Positions 17,002-25,874 of a DNA stretch of 64,000 nucleotides are shown one piece after another. Origin of the DNA: Gloeomargaritales cyanobacterium VI4D9 (GTDB taxonomy: Bacteria > Cyanobacteriota > Cyanobacteriia > Gloeomargaritales > Gloeomargaritaceae); assembly GCA_927797885.1 (NCBI GenBank), contig OV696605.1:2951157-3015156 (forward strand). The letters are read 5' to 3'. The position numbers and the translations under genes are program-made. The notes under the pieces were generated by a model that made no database searches, was not told where the DNA came from, and saw nothing but the letters and a program-made list of their open reading frames with translations. Numbering within the stretch: position 1 is the stretch's first letter; each line of letters starts with the position of its first letter.

Positions 17002-20000
17002 TTAAACTGGGGGAACCCGCTTGAGGTATCGGGCTTCCAGATTTTTGATGACAATGTACAGCACCGGAACGATAAATAAACTCAGTAAACTGGCAATCCC
17101 CATCCCCCCAACAATACAAGTACCAAGGGAACGCCGTGCCGCCGCCCCGGCCCCCGTCGCAATCCACAGGGGAAATGCCCCAATTAGCGTAGAAAGTGCC
17201 GTCATCAAAATGGGTCGCAAACGTTCCCGACAGGCTTCCAATACCGCCTTAGTGATCCCCAAACCTTCCGCCACCAATTGATTGGCAAATTCCACAATCA
17301 AAATGGCATTTTTACTCGCCATACCAATCAACATGACAAAACCGATTTGGGTGTAAACATCAATGGTCAATCCCCGCAAAAAGACAGTCATTAATGCCCC
17401 CAATACCGCCAGGGGAACGGTCAGCATAATAATCAATGGGTCAATGTAGTTCTCATATTGAGCCGCCAAGGTCAAAAAGACAAATACGACCCCTAGGGCA
17501 AAAATGCCAATGGCTTGCCCCGCCGATTCAATTTCCTCTAGGGATAAACCCGCCCATTCATAACCAAATCCCCGGGGTAAGGTTTGCCTCGCCACCGCTT
17601 CTAGGGCTTGAATGGCTTCCCCAGAAGATTTGCCCCGCCTGGCTACCCCATTGATTTCTACTGAACGGAATAAATTAAAATGACTAATCACCGATGGCGC
17701 TGTAATTTGCCGCACTGTGATCAGATTCCCTAAAGAAACCATTTGATTGTTTTGAGAACGCACATAAAACTGATTTAAGTTCGCCGGATTGGTGCGGAAT
17801 GAACCGTCCGCTTGCACATACACCCGATAGGTGCGTTGGAATTGATTAAAGTCATTTACATAGGTGGAACCGAGCAGGGTTTGTAAGGTGTCGAAAATGT
17901 CCGATACATTGATCCCCAAGGCATTCGCTCGTTCCCGGTTGACCTGCACCTCAATTTGGGGCGTGTTACCACTGAAATCCGCCCGCAGTCGGGTCAATAT
18001 CGGTCGGTCGGGATTCGGAAATTTTTTGGCGGCTTCCAAAAATTGATCGAGCGTTTCACCCAACACCGATAAACCCAGACCCACCCGATCCTGTAAATGA
18101 AATTCAAAACCACCAAAATTACCTACACCTGTAATCGCTGGGGGTGCAAAAGGAATCACCGCCGCTTCTTTGATCCCTAACAATTGCGGGAATAAACCCC
18201 GAGCAGGCGGTGGGAAAAAGCCACCAATCACCCCAGATACAGACTGTTCTGGACGGGGACGTTCTGACCAGGGACGCATGGTCGCAAAAATTAACCCCAC
18301 ATTCGGCGTTGCCCCACTAAAACTAAAGCCCCCCACCGCAAAAATATTGCGAATTTCCGGCTGTTGTTTGAGGATGGTTTCCGCCTTTTGCAAAACCCGT
18401 TCTGTGTATGCCAAGGATACCCCTTGAGGGGCTTGTACAACTGTAATAAAATAACCCTGGTCTTCATCGGGTAAAAAGGCTTTTGGCATCAAATTGTATG
18501 CCCCGTAAGTTAATACCAAAGCCGCACCAAACAAGGCTAAGATCAAGTTCTTTCGTTGCACCACCCATTGCAAACCATCCTGATACTGCTGGCGCAATTG
18601 CTCCAAAAGTTGATTTGTCCAGCGAAAAAACCAGTGATCTGGCACCTGCCCCGGACGAATTAAAAGAGCGGCTAAAGTCGGGGTTAAGGTAATGGCATTA
18701 AACGTGGAAATGGTAATCGCAAAGGCAATGGTGAGGGCAAATTGGCGGTAGAGTTGCCCTGTGGTTCCTGGTAAAAAAGCCACCGGCACAAACACCGTAA
18801 TTAACACAATTGACGTGGCAATCACCGCCCCAAAAAGGGCATCCATCGAAGCCATTGCCGCCGGTAGGGGAGCCATGCCCTCTTCCTGGATTCTTTTGGT
18901 AATATCTTCCACAATCACAATTGCATCATCCACCACCAAACCCGTTGCCAGGGTTAAACCAAACAGGGTGAGGGTATTAATCGAAAAACCAAAAATTTTC
19001 ACAAAGATAAATGTCCCCACCAAAGCAACGGGAATGGCAATGGAAGTAATTAACGCCGACCGCCAATTCTGCAAAAATAGGAAAATAATCAAAACCACCA
19101 AAACGATAGCCAAAATTAAAGAAGTAATGACTTCCTGAGTACCGGCTTCCACAAATAGGGTGGTATCAAACGCAATTTCATATTTCAATCCAGGCGGAAA
19201 ACTTTTTTGTAATTCCCGCATCTGTGCTTTCACCTGTTTGGCAACTGCTAACGCATTACTGCCCAACTGTTGCCGAATCCCCAAACCCACCCCCCGGTGG
19301 GACACCCCATCATCGGACGTAAATCGGAGAATCGAACTGTAATTTTCCGCCCCCAATTCCACCCGTGCCACATCCTTGAGCCGGAGCAGGGAACCATTCG
19401 GTTCGGTGCGAATCACCAACTTGGCAAATTCGTCTGTACTAGCTAACCGTCCCTGCGCCGTTACCGAGTATTGAAATTCCTGTCCGGGGGGCACCGGCGG
19501 CTGACCAATTTGCCCCGCCCCCACCTGCAAATTTTGCTCCCGAATGGCTTGCACCACATCTTGCGGGGTGAGATTCCGAGCCGCCAATTTCAATGGGTCA
19601 AGCCAAATCCGCATGGCATACTGGCGTTCCCCAAAAATCTGCACATTTTCTACGCCCTTAATCCGTTTCAGGGCATCGGTAATATAGAGGTCGGCGTAGT
19701 TACTTAAATAAATATCATCGTAGCGGTCTTTGCCACTCGCATCTGGCTCCGCATATAGCCCAATCGCTAATAGAAAACTACTGTTGGCTTTGGTGACTTG
19801 AATGCCGGTGCGATTCACCAAATCTGGCAAACGGGGTTGCACACTTGACACCCGGTTTTGTACATCCGTTGCCACAATGTCCTGATTCCGATCCAGATCA
19901 AAAGTAAGGGCGATATTACTGGTTCCATCATTGGCACTGGTGGATTTGATAAATCGTAAGCCGTCAATGCCGTTTAATTCCCGTTCCAAAAGGTTAGTAA

Positions 20001-20193
20001 CGGTGGATTCGACCACTTCCGCATTCGCACCCACATAGCGGGAAGTGACGACAATTTGGGGGGGGGTGACATTCGGGTATTGGGCAACGGGTAAGGTGGG
20101 AATACAGGCGGCACCCACAATGAGAATAAAAACCGACAAAACCGTAGAAAAAACGGGTCGGCGGATGAAAAAATTAGCAATAGAAAAGATCAT
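17002..20193 (-). CDS. RND efflux transporter (AcrB/HAE1 type)
   Basis: 1063 residues, the full length of hydrophobe/amphiphile efflux RND pumps. The N-terminal signature is FFIRRPVFSTVLSVFI; twelve membrane spans and two large periplasmic loops are expected; the proton-relay pair is in LATGLVVDDAIVIVEDI near 410, and the second half carries SKNAILIVEFANQL. It exports lipophilic compounds from membrane or periplasm by proton antiport, together with the adaptor encoded just upstream and an outer-membrane factor not seen here. The start ATG overlaps the stop of the adaptor gene by four bases. Confidence 0.95.
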   Translation of the reverse strand: MIFSIANFFIRRPVFSTVLSVFILIVGAACIPTLPVAQYPNVTPPQIVVTSRYVGANAEVVESTVTNLLERELNGIDGLRFIKSTSANDGTSNIALTFDLDRNQDIVATDVQNRVSSVQPRLPDLVNRTGIQVTKANSSFLLAIGLYAEPDASGKDRYDDIYLSNYADLYITDALKRIKGVENVQIFGERQYAMRIWLDPLKLAARNLTPQDVVQAIREQNLQVGAGQIGQPPVPPGQEFQYSVTAQGRLASTDEFAKLVIRTEPNGSLLRLKDVARVELGAENYSSILRFTSDDGVSHRGVGLGIRQQLGSNALAVAKQVKAQMRELQKSFPPGLKYEIAFDTTLFVEAGTQEVITSLILAIVLVVLIIFLFLQNWRSALITSIAIPVALVGTFIFVKIFGFSINTLTLFGLTLATGLVVDDAIVIVEDITKRIQEEGMAPLPAAMASMDALFGAVIATSIVLITVFVPVAFLPGTTGQLYRQFALTIAFAITISTFNAITLTPTLAALLIRPGQVPDHWFFRWTNQLLEQLRQQYQDGLQWVVQRKNLILALFGAALVLTYGAYNLMPKAFLPDEDQGYFITVVQAPQGVSLAYTERVLQKAETILKQQPEIRNIFAVGGFSFSGATPNVGLIFATMRPWSERPRPEQSVSGVIGGFFPPPARGLFPQLLGIKEAAVIPFAPPAITGVGNFGGFEFHLQDRVGLGLSVLGETLDQFLEAAKKFPNPDRPILTRLRADFSGNTPQIEVQVNRERANALGINVSDIFDTLQTLLGSTYVNDFNQFQRTYRVYVQADGSFRTNPANLNQFYVRSQNNQMVSLGNLITVRQITAPSVISHFNLFRSVEINGVARRGKSSGEAIQALEAVARQTLPRGFGYEWAGLSLEEIESAGQAIGIFALGVVFVFLTLAAQYENYIDPLIIMLTVPLAVLGALMTVFLRGLTIDVYTQIGFVMLIGMASKNAILIVEFANQLVAEGLGITKAVLEACRERLRPILMTALSTLIGAFPLWIATGAGAAARRSLGTCIVGGMGIASLLSLFIVPVLYIVIKNLEARYLKRVPPV

Positions 20194-21563
20194 GATGGGG
20201 GAGTGGGAGAAGCGGGTTTTTGTTCCATAATCCAGGTGCAGTTATTTAACTGCAAAATCCCCGTAGGAATCAAACGGCTGTCGGGGGTGATGCCGCTCAA
20301 CACTTCCTGCGTGTTACCAATGATTTTACCTAATTGCACCTGGGTTTGGACGGCAACCCAATCGTTGGGCTGAAGTTGGGGGGGGGGACCCGGATTCGGT
20401 AAAACGGCACTTTTGCATCCGGATTCCCGAAAGGGTTTGGCGACAAACACAAAATTTTGCCCCCCTAACCGGGAAATGGCTGTCACCGGCACAACCAACC
20501 CTGGTCGGGTCGCCCACACCACCCGCACCTGGGCAAATTGGTCACTGCGAAACCGACCTTCGGGATTGGCAAAGGCGGCTTTTACCTGTACGGTCTGGCT
20601 CTGGGTGTTGACCGTCGGCGCAATGAAAAAAACGCTCCCCGTCTGAATCACCTGCCCCTGGGGGGATAACAACTGCACCGGCAAACCCAGGCGCAAATCC
20701 GCCGCCCGCTCTAGGGGAATGTCCAGGCTGAGTTCCAGGTTTTGGTTTTCCGTCAGGGTCAACAGGGGGGTGCTGGTGGTGACGAAATCCCCGACTTTGA
20801 TGGGAATGTTGCCGATTTGACCGCTAAAGGGTGCCCGAATCATGTAGTTTTCCAAATTAGCTTGGGCTTGAGACAAACTGGCTTGAGCTTGGGATAAGCT
20901 GGCTCGCGCCCGTACCAAACGTGCCTCTGCCCTGGCGATGGCGGACTGTTGGGTGCTAACCTGGGCCTTCGCCTGCTCCAGACGGGCTTCAGCGGCACGC
21001 AAACGGAACAATTGCTGGTCTAATTCCTGCTGGCTGGCTGCCCCCTCCCGGTACAATTGCTCAAACCGCTGGTATTCCTGACGGGCTAATTGCCGATCCG
21101 CCGATAATGCTGTTTGATTGGCTTGCACCGCTTTGAGGGTCGCCCGTTCCGCCTGCACATCCGTTTGGGCTGCGGCGACCTCCGCCTGGGCATTTTTGAC
21201 AGCGGCTTCCTGATTGCGTACCTGTGCCTGCTGTTCAGCGGCATCCACCCGCAGGAGCAATTGCCCCGCTTGCACCGTCGCCCCGGATTGCACCAAAATT
21301 GCCTGCACTTGCCCACTGATCCGGGGTTGCAAGGTCACCGATTGACGGGAATCAAACCGACCCACAAACTCCGAGGTTTCCGCCACCGTCTGCACCTGCG
21401 GTCGGGTCACCACCACCGGCGAGGGCTGGGGTTTGAGCCGAATCACCACCAGGAGAATCCGCAAAAAACGGTCGTAGAATAACCAACCTCCCCCCAGCAC
21501 CAACAGCCCCAGGAGCACCCACACCCACCGCTGGCGGGGCAAAGGCAGTCGTTGCAACATCAT
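20190..21563 (-). CDS. RND efflux periplasmic adaptor subunit
   Basis: 457 residues (456 from the second Met). One N-terminal membrane anchor (WVWVLLGLLVLGGGWLFYD) is followed by a lipoyl/biotinyl-type half-motif, a long Gln/Ala-rich coiled coil (about 100-230), the second half-motif (YMIRAPFSGQIGNIPIKVGD) and beta-barrel domains. It links the RND pump to an outer-membrane channel. It is translationally coupled on both sides: its start overlaps the padR stop and its stop overlaps the RND start. Confidence 0.93.
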   Translation of the reverse strand: MMLQRLPLPRQRWVWVLLGLLVLGGGWLFYDRFLRILLVVIRLKPQPSPVVVTRPQVQTVAETSEFVGRFDSRQSVTLQPRISGQVQAILVQSGATVQAGQLLLRVDAAEQQAQVRNQEAAVKNAQAEVAAAQTDVQAERATLKAVQANQTALSADRQLARQEYQRFEQLYREGAASQQELDQQLFRLRAAEARLEQAKAQVSTQQSAIARAEARLVRARASLSQAQASLSQAQANLENYMIRAPFSGQIGNIPIKVGDFVTTSTPLLTLTENQNLELSLDIPLERAADLRLGLPVQLLSPQGQVIQTGSVFFIAPTVNTQSQTVQVKAAFANPEGRFRSDQFAQVRVVWATRPGLVVPVTAISRLGGQNFVFVAKPFRESGCKSAVLPNPGPPPQLQPNDWVAVQTQVQLGKIIGNTQEVLSGITPDSRLIPTGILQLNNCTWIMEQKPASPTPPS

Positions 21564-22108
21564 CCCTGCACCTGGAGGGCAACCGGTTCGTGGGTTGATT
21601 CCCGCTGGAGCAACTCCTGCACCCAGTCCAACTCATCCTGTACCATTGCCACCGCCCGTTCGAGTGCCATCCGCTGGTAGTGATCGGCAAACAACCCCTG
21701 GGTTTCCTCCGCCTGCAAGTGGGTCAACCGGGTTTGGCATTGCTCCAACCGATGCCCCAACAGCAACAACCGCTGTTCCTGGGTCAAATCCCCAAAAAAG
21801 CAAAGCAATACCATAAACCGTGCCCGACTGTTGACCCAGCTTTCCCGGTGCTTTTCTAGCATTAATGCTAACCACCGCTCCCGCCCCTGGGGCGTAATTT
21901 GATAAATCACCCGGCTGGGACCCGCCTCCCCTTTTTGTATGGACAAGCTACTGATATGCCCCCGCTGTTCCAACCGCCGCAATAGGGGATAAATCGCCCC
22001 GTAATTCACGCTGATACAACTGCCCATAAACAATTCCAGCAGTTTGGTCAAACGATAGCCGTGCAAAGGTTCCCGCCGCAATAAACCCAGGGTCGCCAAT
22101 TCCAGCAT
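21560..22108 (-). CDS. PadR-family transcriptional regulator
   Basis: 182 residues from the ATG at 22108 (MLELATLGLLRREPLHGYRL), the typical PadR N-terminus; upstream codons in frame are not conserved-looking. The winged-helix domain continues with NYGAIYPLLRRLEQRGHI and the wing YQITPQGRERWL, followed by a helical dimerisation domain. PadR proteins usually repress adjacent efflux genes until a drug or phenolic ligand binds. Being first in the coupled padR-adaptor-RND operon fits autoregulated control of the pump; the ligand is unknown. Confidence 0.92.
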   Translation of the reverse strand: MLELATLGLLRREPLHGYRLTKLLELFMGSCISVNYGAIYPLLRRLEQRGHISSLSIQKGEAGPSRVIYQITPQGRERWLALMLEKHRESWVNSRARFMVLLCFFGDLTQEQRLLLLGHRLEQCQTRLTHLQAEETQGLFADHYQRMALERAVAMVQDELDWVQELLQRESTHEPVALQVQG

Positions 22109-22267
22109 TGTATCAGGGCGATATACTAAGGGATTGCCCCCAATATAGCACAGCCGCCTGGGGTGAGGTGGTTTGCCCGCTGTCCCCAGCAACTGATAGT
22201 TTTGTGAATGATTGCTTAAGCGTATTTCCGGGACATAACCCCCGTCTTTAACTATGTAAAACACTTC

Positions 22268-22386
22268 TATAGCAATCCTATTTGATTAACCAACAAAAAT
22301 TTCCCAGAACCATACACCGCAGGTGCTTCTTTTACGGGGGCGGTGCCCCTGCGACCCCTGTTCTATTCTCATTTAGGATTGCCATA
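22268..22386 (-). repeat. Dispersed repeat family A, copy 5 (middle cassette)
   Basis: A 119-bp family A element in reverse orientation with the middle cassette, about 160 bases upstream of the padR start. One end has a substitution (ATTGCCATA). It could contribute to the leader or terminator structure of the operon region. Confidence 0.88.
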
Positions 22387-22480
22387 TTATAGCGTGTTTC
22401 ATATGTATATGCTAGGATTAATTGTATTATCGATATGACTCTAATCCCGGTGTTACTAATCTAATCGTCTGTGTGATATT

Positions 22481-22567
22481 TGGGCGCCTCTATTAATTCA
22501 CGGCTATTGAGAATGACCCCTGTATTATTGGTAATTGCCAATAAGAGAATGGGGCTGATGTTGTACT
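22481..22567 (+). repeat. Dispersed repeat family B2, copy 2 (truncated)
   Basis: The left end GGGCGCCTCTATTAATTCA and the interior TTGAGAATGACCCCTG are present; the right half is lost after ATGGGGCTGATG. The wider 22109-22943 gap holds this, family A copy 5 and a family C copy; no gene is supported in the remaining sequence. Confidence 0.65.
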
Positions 22568-22690
22568 GCAATAAACACTCAAAATCATGTCCCATGCCAT
22601 CATTAGCAAGTTGAAACTCTGACTGGACTAATAGGGAGTTGGATTGTTGCGATTCCGTGATGGTTGCAAAGTGGGTAGTGCTACAGCAAA

Positions 22691-22778
22691 CCTATCGGAA
22701 ATTGGAACAGTAACCCCATAAGAAGCACCACGTGATTTCTGTCAATACCTGTTGTGTCATCCTTTAGAATGGTCATAG
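22691..22778 (+). repeat. Dispersed repeat family C, copy 1 (degenerate)
   Basis: The segment CCTATCGGAAATTGGAACAG through GATTTCTGTCAATACCTGTT matches the element at 47222-47321. The left TATAGCAAT end is lost and the right end is degraded (AGAATGGTCATAG). Confidence 0.55.
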
Positions 22779-22943
22779 ATGAATAAAAGTGTCTGATACA
22801 TAAAGTTTTTTGAGGGAGTTGAACGGAAACGTAATCATTTGCTCCAGTTTGATGACAAATTATGTCCGCCCTGGCGGAAATGGGGACAAAAATAGAATGG
22901 CTTTGCTAAGTTGAAATCTCAAGCGCAGTAGTTGGGGCGGGCA

Positions 22944-23258
22944 GTGAAGCGATTAGCGGACGTATGGATTGACCGGTGGTGCCAAGAGCAGGGCTGGACG
23001 GAGTGGGTCGCCCAGGGCGGTACCTACTGGGCTTTCCCTCCCCAGGCCGTGATGCCGGTGCCGATTCCGAGGGAAGCACTACAGGAACTCAAGGCTACCT
23101 ATGGGTTATCGCCCCAGGAGCGTTGGGCGGTGGGAGTGATGCTGGTGAGTACGGCTGTGGCTTTGCTGGGCAGTTGGTATAGTCATTGTCCTCTGCCCTT
23201 AGTGGGAGCGTTTAGCCTGGGGGCACTGCTGACAGCGGCGATGGATGGGGAGCTTTAG
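22944..23258 (+). CDS. Small membrane protein of unknown function
   Basis: 104 residues from the GTG at 22944. The N-terminal half (KRLADVWIDRWCQEQGWTEW, YWAFPPQAVMPVPIP) is soluble and Trp-rich; the C-terminal half holds one or two membrane spans (VGVMLVSTAVALLGSWY, PLVGAFSLGALLTAAM). The pattern appears to be a conserved cyanobacterial hypothetical family, recognised from memory and not named. GTG is preferred over an upstream TTG because the Lys-Arg-Leu start looks conserved. It stands alone. Confidence 0.6.
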   Translation: MKRLADVWIDRWCQEQGWTEWVAQGGTYWAFPPQAVMPVPIPREALQELKATYGLSPQERWAVGVMLVSTAVALLGSWYSHCPLPLVGAFSLGALLTAAMDGEL

Positions 23259-23293
23259 GCTAAAAATCCCTGGTATATTGAATACCGCATAGC

Positions 23294-23390
23294 GAGTTAC
23301 AGCCGAGGGGTTACGGGATAGGGTTGTCATCCCACTGGTTCTAACCTCATCGGGGTCAAGCCTTGGAAACGCAATTTGGAACAAGGAATA
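23294..23390 (+). repeat. Dispersed repeat family D, degenerate partial copy
   Basis: The end TTACAGCC and the internal AGCCTTGGAAACGCAATTTG recall the family D copy near 27141 (CAACCTTGGAAACAAGATT). The right end is not found. Support is weak. Confidence 0.3.
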
Positions 23391-23472
23391 TAGAGCGCAA
23401 CAATAGGGCTTCGCCACGCTTCGCTATCAGATCATCGTCATTGGTTTGCCAGACTTCGCCGTAGGTTCAAAG

Positions 23473-23560
23473 TATAGCAATCCTAAATGAAAATGGAATA
23501 GGGGTCGCAGGGGCACCGCCCCCGTCCTTGGTTCTGGGAAATTTGTGTTCGTTAATCAAA
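23473..23560 (+). repeat. Dispersed repeat family A, copy 6 (lacks right end)
   Basis: A family A copy complete up to GTTAATCAAA, where its right terminal repeat is replaced directly by the left end of copy 7. This gives a head-to-tail pair. Confidence 0.88.
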
Positions 23561-23662
23561 TATAGCAATCCTAAATGAGAATGGAACAGGGGGTCGCAGG
23601 GGCACCGCCCCCGTCCTTGGTTCTGAGGAATTTATGTTTGTTAATCAAATAGGATTGCTATA
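23561..23662 (+). repeat. Dispersed repeat family A, copy 7
   Basis: A standard copy of 102 bp directly following copy 6. The two copies plus the D remnant account for much of the 640-bp region 23259-23896; the rest shows no gene. Open frames there on the minus strand overlap the oxidase gene in another frame and are not credible. Confidence 0.9.
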
Positions 23663-23896
23663 GTAAGGAAATGGTTGGATTAACTCTGGCTCTGTTTACC
23701 AAGTTAAGGGTTAATGAAACCATTAATTCAATGAGGGATTTAATGTTAGCATTACTTACTTGAAACTCTCCGCAATTTTTTGTATTCTTTAATTTGTGAA
23801 CAGGTTGTAGGTCTGGGGATTGCACCCCTGTAACCCATGTTTGACGGTGCGCGTTTTCCCCTCCTGGAACTATTCTCCAGGGCATGGGATTCAGCC

Positions 23897-24472
23897 TTAG
23901 GGGTTAACTGCTTGTACTGTCCATACCTGATCCGCACCTTTTTCATAACGGTAGCGATTTTGAGGATTTCCCTGCAATTCCAGGTGATCCACCTGCTGGG
24001 GACACAACCAGAGCAAACAAAAATGAACAGGCGGGGCGTGGGGGTCTGTGGGTTCGGTTGGGAAATTCCCCTGGCGGGGATGTCCAGGGTGCGGCCAGGT
24101 AAATTGCTGACGACCCGCATCGGATAGGCTATGCCAACGGCGTTGACGAGCAATTTGAGCAACAGGGTCAGGGTGGACACTATCAATAATTTGGACATAT
24201 CCTGCCAAACGAAATTGCTCTCGGGTTTGGGGGAAATACCAACACAATTCCGCCCAAGGTTGCTGATGAATTTGGGCAATTTTTTCACTCCGTTGGTCAG
24301 TAATAAATTCTAGGATATTACTATCTCCAGAAAACCCACGAAACACAATCGTACGATTGTGGGGACGGCCTTGGGCATCAACAGTAGCCAGTTGGGCGTA
24401 GCGGCTATAAATTAAGGAGCGGTTGCGATGGAGGGCACGAGCCAGCGGGGCACGCCAGGGAGCAAGGGTCAT
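23897..24472 (-). CDS. Pyridoxamine 5'-phosphate oxidase family FMN-binding protein
   Basis: 191 residues. The N-terminus (APWRAPLARALHRNRSLIYSR) and the following split-barrel segment (ATVDAQGRPHNRTIVFRGF, FITDQRSEKIAQIHQQPWAELCWYF) fit the Alr4036-type branch of the PPOX family. FMN contacts come from the RTIVFR and DQRSEKIAQI regions. The C-terminus ends with LQGNPQNRYRYEKGADQVW, consistent with the family's PPDRH/RY element. The substrate is unknown; true pyridoxine oxidation is not assured. It is monocistronic. Confidence 0.85.
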   Translation of the reverse strand: MTLAPWRAPLARALHRNRSLIYSRYAQLATVDAQGRPHNRTIVFRGFSGDSNILEFITDQRSEKIAQIHQQPWAELCWYFPQTREQFRLAGYVQIIDSVHPDPVAQIARQRRWHSLSDAGRQQFTWPHPGHPRQGNFPTEPTDPHAPPVHFCLLWLCPQQVDHLELQGNPQNRYRYEKGADQVWTVQAVNP

Positions 24473-24534
24473 AAACCTAATTACAGAGATGGTCGAATTG
24501 TTATCATTCTGCCAGGATTTTCTCTAGTCACACG

Positions 24535-24642
24535 TTACAGCCTGTTCACAGATTAAAGAATACAGAAAATCGCGCTTCCAAGGCTAAGCCTTAAGGTTAG
24601 AGCCGTTGACAACCGTATCCCATAACCCCTTAATAGACTGTA
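24535..24642 (+). repeat. Dispersed repeat family D, copy 2
   Basis: About 108 bp from TTACAGCCTGTTCACAGATT to AATAGACTGTA, with the internal CCGTATCCCATAACC shared with copy 1 (CTGTATCCCATAACC). It lies in the 318-bp gap between the oxidase and TPR genes, in which no gene is seen. Confidence 0.5.
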
Positions 24643-24790
24643 CCTAACCAGAGAATGAAGGTTAGGCTATAATCAACCTGAACATCTTATTCGGCAACGC
24701 TAAAATCCCACGCTGAGAATGACAGGATTCTGGTGCATTCTAGCAAAGGTTTATGGCACAAAGCTATGCTTAGTAATTCCCAATTTAACC

Positions 24791-25633
24791 CTAATCCGTT
24801 AAAAATTTTTTGAGACTTGGTTCTGCCAATAGGGGCTTGGTTGCAGCAATTAACTTCGCCCCCCATAAATTCTCAATTAAGAAGGGGATTTTGCCATAGC
24901 GAGGATCAATTTTCAGAGCTTCTTGCGCCATCTGAATGCCCTTTTGTTTCTGCCCTTGGGTATAGTACAAAACCGCAATCGCTAACATGGGTTCGGCGGC
25001 TTTGGGGTCAATTTTAACTGAAGCTTGCCAATTGCGGCGGGCAGATTCCCGATCCCCCATCTCAAAATTCACCAAACCGATATTATTGATCGCTGGCCAG
25101 AATTTTTTGTCCTGGGCAATCGCTTTTTCATATTGGGCAATCGCCTGGGGATATTGATTTAGTTTCAAATAGGTATTTCCTAGGTTAAATAACCCTTCGA
25201 CATTATCCGGTTTAATCGCTAAACCCGCCTGCAAATAACGCAAGGCTTGGGGATAGTTCTCTTGGCGCAATGAAAGAGAGCCTAAAGTGAATAAAATACC
25301 AGGATTATCTGGGGCAATTTTATAGGCTTCCTGTAGGGCATTGGTAGCCTGTTTCAGGTCATCCTGGCGTAGATATAATTGCGCCAAAATCACCCAGGGT
25401 TCAAAACGATTGGGAGCCAGTTGGGTGGCAAGGCGGGCATTGGCAATCGCCCGTTTCCCATCTAAAGCCTGAACCTCACTCAGCACACCCACTTCCCGTG
25501 CCAGGTCAACACCCTGGGCTTCCAACTGCTCCGGGCGGAGTTCCAACACATAGGGCACCATCGCCTGCCCCGGTAATGCCCAGGCGAGTACACCCAAGCC
25601 CACGACCCAGCCCCAAGTCGGTTTACGCTTCAT
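24791..25633 (-). CDS. Secreted/periplasmic TPR protein
   Basis: 280 residues with a signal peptide (WGWVVGLGVLAWALPGQA). Five to six consecutive tetratricopeptide repeats span about 68-250 (for example NVEGLFNLGNTYLKLNQYPQ and WPAINNIGLVNFEMGDRESA). TPR proteins scaffold complexes; in cyanobacteria similar short ones act in photosystem or pilus assembly, but nothing here decides the partner. The C-terminal tail (KKFLTD) is short. It is monocistronic and divergent from pyrD. Confidence 0.85.
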   Translation of the reverse strand: MKRKPTWGWVVGLGVLAWALPGQAMVPYVLELRPEQLEAQGVDLAREVGVLSEVQALDGKRAIANARLATQLAPNRFEPWVILAQLYLRQDDLKQATNALQEAYKIAPDNPGILFTLGSLSLRQENYPQALRYLQAGLAIKPDNVEGLFNLGNTYLKLNQYPQAIAQYEKAIAQDKKFWPAINNIGLVNFEMGDRESARRNWQASVKIDPKAAEPMLAIAVLYYTQGQKQKGIQMAQEALKIDPRYGKIPFLIENLWGAKLIAATKPLLAEPSLKKFLTD

Positions 25634-25772
25634 CGTTGTACTTCCATGATAATCTTAGTTACTGTTATGATTTTAATGCTTCTCACATTCAAATACCGAT
25701 GCGGAAGCTAACAACCAATCAGCCAAGCTCTGCAGGGGCAAATCCGGGTTGGGAGAAGTGCCCTTAACATAA

Positions 25773-25866
25773 GGACATGATTTATAAACGGAAATTCCGC
25801 AGAACCAGGGATGGGGACATTGCTCGTGTGACCCTCATTCTAACCTCAATTAAGATGGCGATAACT
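25773..25866 (-). repeat. Degenerate family A-like remnant
   Basis: The order AGAACCAGGGATGGGGACAT, GACCCTCATTCTAAC and ATTAAGATGGCGATA follows the reverse family A layout but the ends and core have decayed. It sits just upstream of pyrD. Confidence 0.35.
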
Positions 25867-25874
25867 AATTACTC

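Noticed and set aside
23752-24288. Alternative 178-codon minus-strand frame near the PPOX gene
   Set aside because: It overlaps the PPOX gene in another frame, shows no domain, and includes repeat-like intergenic sequence.
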